This document shows positions 44,986 to 54,050 of a DNA stretch of 64,000 nt, one piece after another. Numbering within the stretch: position 1 is the stretch's first letter; every line of letters begins with the position of its first letter. A model generated the notes under the pieces. The model worked only from the letters and a program-made list of their open reading frames with translations. It was not told the origin of the DNA and searched no databases. The DNA is taken from positions 1 through 64,000 of the forward strand of contig CAVOJD010000037.1 in assembly GCA_963696075.1 (NCBI GenBank). Reading direction: 5' to 3'. The translations under genes and the position numbers were made by a program. Source of the DNA: CAJQQK01 sp963696075 (GTDB lineage Bacteria > Pseudomonadota > Alphaproteobacteria > Rhizobiales > Hyphomicrobiaceae).

Positions 44986-46282
44986 TCATTTCTGGTCGCT
45001 GTCGGAGCCGGGTTCCATTTTCGAGCGGACCGATCGCACCCCCCACCACACAAACGCCGCAACCGGCGGAATGCTCAGCCCCGCGACGAGACTGGGGTTG
45101 ATCCACAATCCAGCCGATTCGAACGCTTTGGCTGCATAGAAATACCAGTCCGACGACGTAATAGGTGACAGCCGCCGTTGAAAGTCCCTCAACGGTTTCC
45201 TGCAGGCGCAGCTGCATCGCCGCCCGCTTGTTCATCGATTCCAGCACTGACTGGTTTTGCCGCTCGCGTGTGATGTCGACCCGCGTCGAGAGCAATTGCG
45301 TCGCCCGCGCGACCCGCTCAGCAAGCGCCACCTGCCGCTGCGCCACCGCCCCGCATGTATTCATCGCCGGCGCCAGCCGCCGCTCGGTGAATTCATCGAA
45401 CGTTTGAAGACCATCGAGCCGCTCTTCCCTGAGTTCGGCAATCCGCGTCTTGACAATGTCATAGTAGGCCGCCGCCGCACTGAACCGATAATGCGAACTC
45501 GAATGACTGTCCTCGATGGCCGCCTGCAACTTCGACAATCGGTCGAGCAACCCTGGCTCGTCGACTTCGGTCGCGTTCACCATGGCAGCCGTGATCTGGC
45601 TGAGTTCCCGCTCCAGCCGCGACAAGCGCGGTGAGAGTTCTCGCGCAACCGGCAACGCAAGCAACGCCATCACCCGGTACGTGTCGATCTCGAGCAGCCG
45701 CTGAACGATCCGCCCCGCCTGCCACTCCGTCATGCCCCGGTCGTTGATCAGGAAGCGGCTGAAGCCGTCCGAATGGATCCGGAAATCCGTATAGGCCGTC
45801 GCCGCCGAATTCAGGATCATCGAGCCGAGCAGCATATGGGAGCCAAAATACGACCGGGCAATCTTGCCGCTGTCTTCCCGTCCCGTCTCACGCCTGAGCG
45901 CGACGTGCGTTGCAACGATCACTTCGCCGGGCAGCGACGCAATCCAGTCTTCCGGCACCACATTAATTGCCGGATCATCAAAAGCATGCTCGGGCGCGCC
46001 ATCGACCGCGAACGTATAGCGCATGAACTCCGTATGCCGCTCCCACGTCATGCGGAAGGAGCCGAAGTTGACGGTTGTATAGATTGTATCGAGCTTCGGC
46101 GGCGCCACGTTGAACCGGAGCGCCAATTCCTGGATCTGCTCGATCGCCTTATCGCGCTCCGATTGCCCGCCCGTCATCACGATATAAGAGAGCCGCATCG
46201 GCGCCTTGAGCGGCTGCGGCGGCCGCGCATGCACCTCGTCGTTGAGCTCATACCGTTTCGGGTGAAAGGCCGGCAAGGTCAT
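44986..46282 (-). pseudogene. DUF3422 membrane-anchored protein, frameshifted near the C-terminus
   Basis: About 431 codons when corrected. The start is the ATG at 46282 with GGAG upstream. FHPKRYELNDEVHARPPQPL opens the protein; a long helical middle (LSPRLSRLERELSQITAAMV) and two C-terminal membrane helices follow, as in DUF3422 family members, whose function is unknown. At 45139 the frame breaks: VVGLVF should continue YAAKAFESAGLWINPSLVAG, but an extra C (coding strand) gives LCSQSVRIG. Removing it yields the normal C-terminus and stop at 44986. Uncorrected, the frame runs on to 44840 and overlaps fni. Confidence 0.85.
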
Positions 46283-46602
46283 AGATTTCTCCGCTGCGCG
46301 CTCCAACCTGTCGCGCCTTCACGACGGTCACGTCACGCCCAAGTCCCATGTCAAGCGAGGAACGCCCTCCGGCTGGCCCCGAGCATCCATCTGCCGCCGT
46401 CGCCCATGCATGATCCTTCGAACCGACCCCGATATACGCCAGGATGGTACACGATATCGCGATCGAGAAAACGGCCCGGCAACGACGACAAATCGCCACC
46501 GCGAATGAGAACAGCTTTCGTTGGATGCAGGAACTCTCTAACCTGGACACTCAAGCGTGTCCCGCCACGCGAATAGGTTCACCGCTTCGGATTGACACAA
46601 CG

Positions 46603-47247
46603 ATGCCAGATGGCCGCGCAACCGAAAGAAAGCAACAGCCCGCGCGCAATTTTCTCAAAACTGCGACCGATGCGATCCACGATGAAGCCCACCAATTGCC
46701 GCTGATGCAACGCCTCGCCGATGGCACAATCTCGCGCGCCGATTATAAAACCCTCACACAACGGCTGTACCACTACTATTTCGTCGTCGACCAAAGGCTC
46801 CTCGCTGGATGCGCCGAGACAGGCATCGACCTCGCCACCTATACCTATGAGCCACGAACACCGATGATCGCCCAGGATCTGCAAGCCATGCACGAGGCCT
46901 GCCCGCCGCCCCGACCGAACCCTCACGGTCTGCCCGAACTGCCGCCACTGTGGACCCGGCCAAGCATTGCAGGCGCCGCCTATGTCGTGGAAGGCTCTCT
47001 GATGGGCGCCAAGCTCCTCGAGCGCGCCTTGCCCGAAGCCGTCGCCGCCCCACAGGCCCGGACTTTCTGGCGCTGGTGCGCATCAGTCGGTTCCGGGCGT
47101 TGGGCCATGACCCGTAGTTTCATCGAAAACGCCTGCCCTGATGCCGCCTCACGCAACGAGGCACGCGCCGCGGCATTGGTAACCTTCAAACTTTTCCATG
47201 CGTTGCTCGATCCAGCTCGCGCACCTGCCCTGAACCATGATCGTTGA
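46603..47247 (+). CDS. Biliverdin-producing heme oxygenase
   Basis: 214 residues. LKTATDAIHDEAHQLPLMQR carries the proximal histidine (His26) in the usual L-x-x-x-T-x-x-x-H setting, and AGAAYVVEGSLMGAKLLERA contains the Gly-rich distal helix. It cleaves heme to biliverdin, CO and iron, for iron recovery or as bilin supply to a bacteriophytochrome. No phytochrome gene is next to it. The ATG at 46603 is chosen over an earlier one because upstream residues do not resemble the family. Confidence 0.87.
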   Translation: MPDGRATERKQQPARNFLKTATDAIHDEAHQLPLMQRLADGTISRADYKTLTQRLYHYYFVVDQRLLAGCAETGIDLATYTYEPRTPMIAQDLQAMHEACPPPRPNPHGLPELPPLWTRPSIAGAAYVVEGSLMGAKLLERALPEAVAAPQARTFWRWCASVGSGRWAMTRSFIENACPDAASRNEARAAALVTFKLFHALLDPARAPALNHDR

Positions 47248-47442
47248 CGATGATGTGATCACCGCGCCGTCTATCGGTCGCGCTGAATTTGCCAATTAAC
47301 GGTACGATGCTTCAAGGCGCGACGGCGTCGGTGAAATGCTCCATCGAACATGCTTCTGTCTCTGAACCGTCGCATTTAAGTTATTGCCTGATGTGGCGGA
47401 ACACTAAGTTCTGACAAAGGGTGGCGCTGGCGGGATCCACTT

Positions 47443-47473
47443 GCCGACATGCTTGCAGGCCGACATGCTTGCA
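47443..47473 (+). repeat. Tandem 15-bp repeat upstream of the glycosidase gene
   Basis: GCCGACATGCTTGCA occurs twice with a 16-base period (47443-47457 and 47459-47473), 37 bases before the GH9 start. Two phased half-helical-turn-related sites could be regulator binding sites for the polysaccharide operon. Confidence 0.5.
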
Positions 47474-47509
47474 CCATGACATGGCAATCGCGGAGCATGA
47501 CCGCGCCAA

Positions 47510-49513
47510 ATGAGTATGCGTAAAGTAGCGACATCCGCGAAAATCACCGCTTCCGGTCTTCGACTAATCTTGAAGTCGTTGCCAGGTGAAGCGCCCGCCC
47601 GCGCGCCCCGAACCCGGAACTGGGGCCGTTGGGTCCGCGTGACCTGCGCGATGATCGGGCTCTCAATCTCAGGTATGTCAGCACTGGCAGGCAATGCCGC
47701 CAAGCTCGATGAATTGGCCGGACCGGGCCATCGCTACATCAACATCGACCAGTTCGGCTATCGGCCCGCAGACCCGAAAGTCGCCGTGCTGACCGACCCT
47801 CAGTTGGGCTTCAATGCCAGCGACAGCTTCCAGCCCGGCAAGGTCTACGAAGTCCGCCGGGCCGACGACCATGAAGTCGTCTTCTCCGGCCCCGTCCGGC
47901 CCCACAACGACGGCAAGGTCCAGGCGACGTCAGGGGATCGCGGCTATTGGTTCGATTTCTCAGACGTCCGGACACCGGGCACCTATTACCTGTTCGACAC
48001 GACCAACAACGTCCGCTCACACCTCTTCGACATTCGCGACGACGTCTACCGCGACGTCCTCAGCGCGGCTGTCAGGATGTTCTTTTATAATCGCGCCGGC
48101 GCTGAAAAATCTCCCCCACACGCAGATCCCCGCTGGGCCGATGCCCCGGCCTTCCTCGGCCCGGGCCAGGATATCGAGGCCCGTGCCGTCGGCGCCAAGG
48201 ACGATCCCACAACAGCCCGTGATCTGCGCGGTGGCTGGTTCGATGCAGGCGACACGAACAAGTACGTCAACAATGCCGGGCAAACCCTCCACCAACTCCT
48301 GGCTGCCTACCGCGAACGCCCCGGGATCTGGACCGACGATTTGAATATTCCAGAATCCGGCAACGGCCTCCCCGACCTGATCGATGAGATCATCTGGGAG
48401 CTGAACTGGCTGAAACGTATGCAACAGACCGACGGCGGCGTCCTCATCAAGGTCGGCTTTGTGGACCGGGCGCGCCGTTCCCCCCCGAGCCAGGACCTCC
48501 GCCCACGCTATTACGCACCGGCCTGTTCATCCTCGACGATCTCGACCGCGGGCGTTTTTGCCCACGCCGCAACGATCCTGCGCGACATGCCCGGACTGGC
48601 CGATTATGCCCGCGACCTTCTCGCCCGCGCCAACCGGGCATGGGCCTGGTATCATGCAAACCCGAAGCGAAATGACTGCGACACCCAGGAAGTCAAGTCT
48701 GGCGACGATGACCGTTCACTGCAACACCAGACTCAAGAGGAAGTGGTCGCCGCCATTTACCTCTACAGCGCCACATCCCGACCGGAATTCGCGGCCTTCG
48801 TTCAACTGAACTATCGCCGCCTGCAGCCCTACAATGATATTGGCTGGAGCCGTTACCGCCCGCATCAAGGCGAAGCCTTGCTGTACTTCACCACGCTCAA
48901 GGGCATAGATGGCAAACTAAGAAAAGAAGTCTTGCAGAAAAAGCGGGATCAAGTAACGGACAAAAGATCCGGCCCTGTTTACCAAGCGGGACTGAATATT
49001 GATCTCTACAGGTCTTATATTCACGATACTGCGTATCATTGGGGTAGCAATAAGGTTCGCTCCAACTACGCCAATAGCAGCCTTGACCTTATAACTTACG
49101 GTCTCACCGCCGGTGACAAAAAAGCCATAGAGGCCCGCGCACTAGGTCACATTCATTATCTGCACGGCACCAACCCGATGGGACTTGTATATCTGAGCAA
49201 CATGGGTAAATACGGAGCTGAACGTTCACTGACGGAAATATTCCATTATTGGTTCGACCGCGGCACGCTATGGCATAGTACGACAACGTCGCCCATAGGC
49301 CCCGCACCAGGTTATCTGGTGGGTGGACCAAACGCCCGCTACTCGGGGCCGGCCAGCCCTCCCGCAGGCCAGCCATTGCAAAAAAGCTATCGAGATTGGC
49401 ATGGTCCTTCCAAGGAGCGTTCCTGGGAGATGGCCGAACCGCACATCGTCTACCAAGCCGCCTATATAAAAATGCTGTCCAAATTTGTTGGACAGCCGAA
49501 TCTACAGGAATGA
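47510..49513 (+). CDS. Exported glycoside hydrolase family 9 enzyme (cellulase-type)
   Basis: 667 residues. A basic N-terminus leads to WVRVTCAMIGLSISGMSALA, a signal peptide. Residues about 75-175 form the N-terminal Ig-like domain (INIDQFGYRPADPKVAVLTD). The catalytic domain has GGWFDAGDTNKYVNNAG with the paired Asp, HYLHGTNPMGLVYLSNMG with the conserved His, and SWEMAEPHIVYQAAY with the proton-donor Glu. GH9 enzymes cut beta-1,4-glucans, so trimming or release of a glucan-like exopolysaccharide is likely. The last third (from about 48890) is much less GC-rich than the first. The stop overlaps the ATG of the export-protein gene. Confidence 0.92.
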   Translation: MSMRKVATSAKITASGLRLILKSLPGEAPARAPRTRNWGRWVRVTCAMIGLSISGMSALAGNAAKLDELAGPGHRYINIDQFGYRPADPKVAVLTDPQLGFNASDSFQPGKVYEVRRADDHEVVFSGPVRPHNDGKVQATSGDRGYWFDFSDVRTPGTYYLFDTTNNVRSHLFDIRDDVYRDVLSAAVRMFFYNRAGAEKSPPHADPRWADAPAFLGPGQDIEARAVGAKDDPTTARDLRGGWFDAGDTNKYVNNAGQTLHQLLAAYRERPGIWTDDLNIPESGNGLPDLIDEIIWELNWLKRMQQTDGGVLIKVGFVDRARRSPPSQDLRPRYYAPACSSSTISTAGVFAHAATILRDMPGLADYARDLLARANRAWAWYHANPKRNDCDTQEVKSGDDDRSLQHQTQEEVVAAIYLYSATSRPEFAAFVQLNYRRLQPYNDIGWSRYRPHQGEALLYFTTLKGIDGKLRKEVLQKKRDQVTDKRSGPVYQAGLNIDLYRSYIHDTAYHWGSNKVRSNYANSSLDLITYGLTAGDKKAIEARALGHIHYLHGTNPMGLVYLSNMGKYGAERSLTEIFHYWFDRGTLWHSTTTSPIGPAPGYLVGGPNARYSGPASPPAGQPLQKSYRDWHGPSKERSWEMAEPHIVYQAAYIKMLSKFVGQPNLQE

Positions 49514-50829
49514 CGGACAAAATGCTGAAGCGCCCGCACCTCACCCCTCTCGCAGCCTGCGCGATCCTGCTCCATATTGGAACGGCGACCGCTGCGCAGC
49601 AAGCGACAGACACAGTCAAGACAAACCTCGTGACCGTCGGAAATGGCGCCACGACGACATCCAAAGTGATCTACACGCTTGGAACCGGCGATCGCATCCA
49701 ACTCTCCGCCTATCAGCGTGAAGACCTTTCCGGCCTGTTCCGCGTTCGCCCCGATGGCACCGTTTCGATCCCGCTGATCGGAAGCGTCCAGGCCGACGGC
49801 CTGACGCCGAGCGAACTGGAGCGCAACCTGACCGCCGCAATCGCCAGAGTGACCGGCCGCGCCGTGCCCGTCACCGTTGAGGTCGAAACCTGGCGCCCGA
49901 TCTACACGGTCGGCGACGTCGACAAGCCGGGCGCATACCCCTTCTCTCCCGGCATGACCGTCCTGCAGGCTCTCGCGGTTGCCGGCGGCGTCTATCGCCC
50001 GCTGCGCGAGATCGGTGCTCTCGACATGTCCCGCCAGGCAGCAACCGTTGTCCAGTTCAATGAACGCCTGAAGCTGGCGCTCGCTGAGCGTGCTCGGATC
50101 GTTGCAGAACAGGCCGGCACGAAAGTCGTCGAAGCCTCGAAAAAACTGCTTCAATTGGCAGATTCAAAAGAGGTCCAGCGCCTCATGGATATGGAAAACT
50201 CGATCCTTAAGGAAAACCGCCAGACCCTGAATGTCGCCTTCAAGGCGAAAAACCAGGAAATCGGCCATATCGAAAGCGAGATCAAGGCCTATCGCGAGCA
50301 GCGCAAGGAACTCGCGTTGCGCGTAAAACTGGTCACCGAGGAACTCGAACGCTACGAAACGCTCGCCTCCAAGGGGCTTGCCCGCTCAGCCCGCACGCTT
50401 CAGTTGCGCACCGAGGTCGCCAACCTCGAAGGAACGTCGCACGCCGTCCTCGCCTCAATCGCCCGCTCCGAGCGCGCCCTGATCGAGGCGAACCGCGTAA
50501 AAGAAACGCTCCACACCGAGAAGCGGCTCGAATTGGAAACGCAGCTGCGCCGCGTTGAAGGCGAGATCCGCGAACTCGAACGGTCTTTGGACATCTTCGA
50601 AGATCTGATGTTGCGCCTTTCTTCCTCATCGATGTCGCAAGCCACGTCATCAAAGCTGACCAAGACTTACGAGATCGTGCGCGCCTCGGCGCAAAAGTCG
50701 GAAATCATCCAGGCGACGGAAACGACCTTGCTCCAACCGGGCGACGTGGTCCGCATCGCAACCGAAAAACAGCCATCCAACGATCCCGCTGATACCGCGG
50801 CCATTCCGCTGACGCGCCAGTTGCGCTGA
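49510..50829 (+). CDS. Polysaccharide export (OPX/Wza-ExoF-like) protein with coiled coil
   Basis: About 439 residues from the ATG at 49510, which overlaps the previous stop (ATGA); the ATG at 49522 is an alternative. A signal peptide (LTPLAACAILLHIGTATAAQ) is followed by the export domain YTLGTGDRIQLSAYQREDLS, then RVRPDGTVSIPLIGSVQADG, an SLBB-type segment PGAYPFSPGMTVLQALAVAG, and about 230 residues of coiled coil. This is the periplasmic/outer-membrane partner of the Wzc-like protein encoded at 54051-56271, as in the ExoF group. A strong terminator follows. Confidence 0.92.
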   Translation: MTDKMLKRPHLTPLAACAILLHIGTATAAQQATDTVKTNLVTVGNGATTTSKVIYTLGTGDRIQLSAYQREDLSGLFRVRPDGTVSIPLIGSVQADGLTPSELERNLTAAIARVTGRAVPVTVEVETWRPIYTVGDVDKPGAYPFSPGMTVLQALAVAGGVYRPLREIGALDMSRQAATVVQFNERLKLALAERARIVAEQAGTKVVEASKKLLQLADSKEVQRLMDMENSILKENRQTLNVAFKAKNQEIGHIESEIKAYREQRKELALRVKLVTEELERYETLASKGLARSARTLQLRTEVANLEGTSHAVLASIARSERALIEANRVKETLHTEKRLELETQLRRVEGEIRELERSLDIFEDLMLRLSSSSMSQATSSKLTKTYEIVRASAQKSEIIQATETTLLQPGDVVRIATEKQPSNDPADTAAIPLTRQLR

Positions 50830-51246
50830 GCGCATCTCACGTCAGGCATCAGGCCATCACGACGTCAGTCGCAGAGCCTGACGAAGACAGCAACATCCAT
50901 CGACCGAAAGCGCCGAGGGCCAGCCCCATCGGCGCTTTCTCTTTTTGGAGAACATCTCCCCGCGCGTCCCCGCGCCACGGCATCTGGCCTGGCACCTGAA
51001 GAACACCACCGGTCCACCGGCGAGCAACGCATACCGGTCACGCCACGAGGCCGCCCCGTTCCAGCCCGCCCGGCCATGACGCGGCGGCTGGCCAGCCGAA
51101 CTCCAAGACGTATTAGAGTGAGATGACTTGGAGTGCGATAGCTCAGAGAAAGGCGCTGGCGGTTCCGCGCCGCAATCGACAAAAAGCGCCGAAGCAGCAA
51201 CCAGAAGATTGCGCGCATCCGGATGCGCGACGCAGCGGCGCAGATC
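50830..51246. other. Convergent intergenic region
   Basis: 417 bases between the convergent export and polymerase genes. It contains the terminator at 50906-50946. The remainder shows no gene or obvious repeat. Confidence 0.5.
50906..50946 (+). terminator. Intrinsic terminator of the GH9-export unit
   Basis: GAAAGCGCCGA and TCGGCGCTTTC form a perfect 11-bp stem with a 12-base loop, followed by TCTCTTTTT. It is 76 bases beyond the export-protein stop. A textbook Rho-independent terminator on the plus strand. Confidence 0.9.
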
Positions 51247-52650
51247 TTATCCCACAACCACGCCGGGCGCCGGCGCGCCGCTGTCCAGACGACCAACCAG
51301 GCGATCTCCCAGCGATGCGCTGTCTGTTTCTCCCGCGCCCAACCGCCGATCCGCAACATGCCTGAGCGCCGCCAGATAGATGAAAACAAACAGGAACCAC
51401 ATGCCTGTTTCTGTCGGCCGCAGCAACGAGGCCTCCATCATGCTGTGGGAGAGGATGAAGATCGCAATCCACCAGAGCATGTAGGCAAGCGTCCTGTCGG
51501 TGCGCGCCACATGGTCAATCGCAACCGACATGTGGACGAGGACAAGGAACATCGCGAAAAGACCAAGAAGCCCGCAATTGGCAACGATCTCAAGATAACC
51601 GTTGTGCGCTGAATCGAGATACCAGATGTAGGCATAAGGCGCGGTGAGGCTGGGTGAATCCATCCCCTGCCCCCAGAACGCGCCAAAGCCGAACCCGCCG
51701 ATGAGCCGGTCTTGCACCTTCTCGTAGAGGAAGCTCCAGATCTCGGTCCGCCCCGTGAACGTCAGGTCGGACTTGATCTGCCGGACGAGATCGAGCGGCG
51801 TCATGCCCACGAGACCATTGAGCAGGCCAAGCGTGAGGAAAATTGTACTCAAACCCAATAACAGCGTGAGTCCGACGCTCACTCTCAGCGCATTTGCCAA
51901 CAGAACGATGCCAACCAGCAGGATCGGCGTCACAACGACCAGCGCCAGAGCCGTCTTCGAAAAACTCAGCGCCATCAGGCCGAGCCAGCCGGCGAGATAG
52001 AACAAGTTGAGCGTGCGGTGGAAAGGATCGACGAGCACCGTCCGCCCCCAAACCCCGATCAAAATCCCAACGGCCGCCAGAATTCCAAGCTGGTTCTTCT
52101 GTGACGTCGCCCCCGTGAAGTTGCCGAAAAAATCGAACGTCCCAGGGATCGCGAACCCGACCATGTTCTGCAGAAACAGCGCCCAATACGCCAGATAGAC
52201 GACGATTAACGCCCGCTTCCAGTCGCGAATGTAGGACATCGCGGCGAGAATAACGAAAACGAAGATGATTGATCGAAGCCCGCGCCGCAGCGTGGTCCCC
52301 GGATCAATCGACCAAAGAACGGTCATCATCGCGATCGCCATCAGCAGGATCAGGGGCCAGCTGAACGAGGCGAGCCGCAGGAAACGATCCGTGCGCACCA
52401 TCAAAAGGAGGCCGGCGACGGCCGCAAGCAAGAGCCATTTCACCTGGTTGAAAATGCTCGTTCCGCTGCGGTCCTCGACAAAGATATTGAGATCGAGCTC
52501 GGCAAGATGAACCGATTCCACAACATAGGTCGGCTGAAAGAAGCTGACGGAAAACAGGCAGGCAAAGAACAGCAGCACCTCTGCGATGCGCTGCAGATAG
52601 TTTTCAGGCAAGATGTCGCCCGGTGCACTGTATCTAAGTGAAATGCCCAC
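51247..52650 (-). CDS. O-antigen ligase/polymerase-family (Wzy/WaaL) membrane protein
   Basis: 467 residues, about eleven to twelve membrane helices. The periplasmic loop with TFTGRTEIWSFLYEKVQDRL and the later DSAHNGYLEIVANCGLLGLF match the Wzy_C/O-antigen ligase family (conserved Arg in the loop and His in the HNGYLE motif). It would polymerise repeat units or transfer the finished chain. The start is GTG at 52650 with AGGA seven bases before. It is the last gene of a minus-strand polysaccharide run. The C-terminal 45 residues are polar and disordered-looking. Confidence 0.9.
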   Translation of the reverse strand: MGISLRYSAPGDILPENYLQRIAEVLLFFACLFSVSFFQPTYVVESVHLAELDLNIFVEDRSGTSIFNQVKWLLLAAVAGLLLMVRTDRFLRLASFSWPLILLMAIAMMTVLWSIDPGTTLRRGLRSIIFVFVILAAMSYIRDWKRALIVVYLAYWALFLQNMVGFAIPGTFDFFGNFTGATSQKNQLGILAAVGILIGVWGRTVLVDPFHRTLNLFYLAGWLGLMALSFSKTALALVVVTPILLVGIVLLANALRVSVGLTLLLGLSTIFLTLGLLNGLVGMTPLDLVRQIKSDLTFTGRTEIWSFLYEKVQDRLIGGFGFGAFWGQGMDSPSLTAPYAYIWYLDSAHNGYLEIVANCGLLGLFAMFLVLVHMSVAIDHVARTDRTLAYMLWWIAIFILSHSMMEASLLRPTETGMWFLFVFIYLAALRHVADRRLGAGETDSASLGDRLVGRLDSGAPAPGVVVG

Positions 52651-52695
52651 GCTTGATCCTGATAACCTGTCCTATTGCGCCTGCCGCAACTGCAC

Positions 52696-53928
52696 TCACG
52701 TAAAACTCGGCTCACGCGGATCACGGCCGATCAGGTCGTCAATGATTCCGACCAGCTTCTCGCTTTCAAGGCGCCAGCTGTGCTTGGCATAAACACGCAT
52801 GCCACGCTCCAACACGCGCCCCCTCAGTTCGCTGTCCGATTGCGCCTTGAAGATCGCATCCGCCAGGCTCTCCGCGTCACCCGGCTCAAAGAATAAAATG
52901 TCATCATCTCCGAAATAATCCAGGATGCCTTTCGTGCGCGGCACGATCACGGGCTTGCCCTTGCACAGGTATTCGAAGATCCGTGTTGGGAGATTGATCT
53001 CGGTAAAAGTGCTGCGCAAATTCGGAATAAGCCCGAGATCGACGGTCTCGATCGCCTCCGCAATCGTCTCCAGCGTCACGAACCCATGGTACGTGACCAC
53101 ATCGTCAAGTTCGAGCTTGCGAACGAGCGCGAGAAACTCCTGCGTATAATCGCCCTCGCCATAGATATCGAACCGGATCGGCGGTGCCGTGTCTTTGAGG
53201 CGGCTGAGCGCTTCGAGCGCCGTCGAGAGCCCGTGCCGCTCCACGATCGTGCCGTGAAACATGATCGTGAAAGACGCTTGGCCGTCGCCATCACTCGTCC
53301 GGCGCACTGGCTGGGCACCACTTGCCACTGCCCCTCCCGCACGTCCCCCGAACACACTCTCTTGCGGCGTATTCATGATCACGTGGATCTTATCTTCCGG
53401 ACATCCGCGCGCGATGAAGAGGTCGCGGAACCCGATGTTCGGCGTCAGCACGACGCTCGAAAAAGCGATCGATAGGCGTTCGAAAAACCTGAGCACCCGG
53501 ATCAAGGCATGATCGGCGTCGAGGTCGTATTTCGTCATGAAGACTTCCGGCATTGGATCGTGCAGATCCAGGATCACCTTCGAGCCAAGCAGACGCGGAA
53601 CCAGAGCGGAAAACACCAGAACGTCTGGCATGTTGTGGACGTGAACGGCGCTATACCAATGGCGCAGATGCAGCCCCGCCACCACAAAGAACGCCATCAC
53701 CGTGAAAGCAAAATATTCCCAGGCATAGCGCAGCTTGCCGCCACGTTTTCGCGTAATCGGCAGGCGAATATAACGCACGCCCCGAACCCGCTCCGACCAG
53801 CCCTGTCCGGGGCCTTTAAGGCAGATGACATCGACGTCCAGGCCCTCTTCCGCCAGCGCCTCGCTCTCGCGGCGGACGCGCGGATCTGCCGGACAATAAG
53901 AGAAAACGACGGCGGCGAGCTTCGCCAT
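52696..53928 (-). CDS. Glycosyltransferase family 4 (GT-B) enzyme
   Basis: 410 residues from the ATG at 53928, with GAGGT upstream. KLAAVVFSYCPADPRVRRES opens an N-terminal Rossmann domain, and the C-terminal domain has FTIMFHGTIVERHGLSTALE, then FEYLCKGKPVIVPRTKGILD with the E-x7-E-like nucleotide-sugar site. It adds one sugar to a growing polysaccharide unit at the inner membrane. Donor and acceptor are unknown. Confidence 0.92.
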   Translation of the reverse strand: MAKLAAVVFSYCPADPRVRRESEALAEEGLDVDVICLKGPGQGWSERVRGVRYIRLPITRKRGGKLRYAWEYFAFTVMAFFVVAGLHLRHWYSAVHVHNMPDVLVFSALVPRLLGSKVILDLHDPMPEVFMTKYDLDADHALIRVLRFFERLSIAFSSVVLTPNIGFRDLFIARGCPEDKIHVIMNTPQESVFGGRAGGAVASGAQPVRRTSDGDGQASFTIMFHGTIVERHGLSTALEALSRLKDTAPPIRFDIYGEGDYTQEFLALVRKLELDDVVTYHGFVTLETIAEAIETVDLGLIPNLRSTFTEINLPTRIFEYLCKGKPVIVPRTKGILDYFGDDDILFFEPGDAESLADAIFKAQSDSELRGRVLERGMRVYAKHSWRLESEKLVGIIDDLIGRDPREPSFT

Positions 53929-54050
53929 GGATCTACCTCGTGTACATGGGCAACTGAAGCCCATCGGACGCGTGGCCATCTCCCGATGACACACACCTTG
54001 GGCAAAGGCCGGCAACCAGGGCTATAACCTGGCGCCGGCCTTCAACCGAC

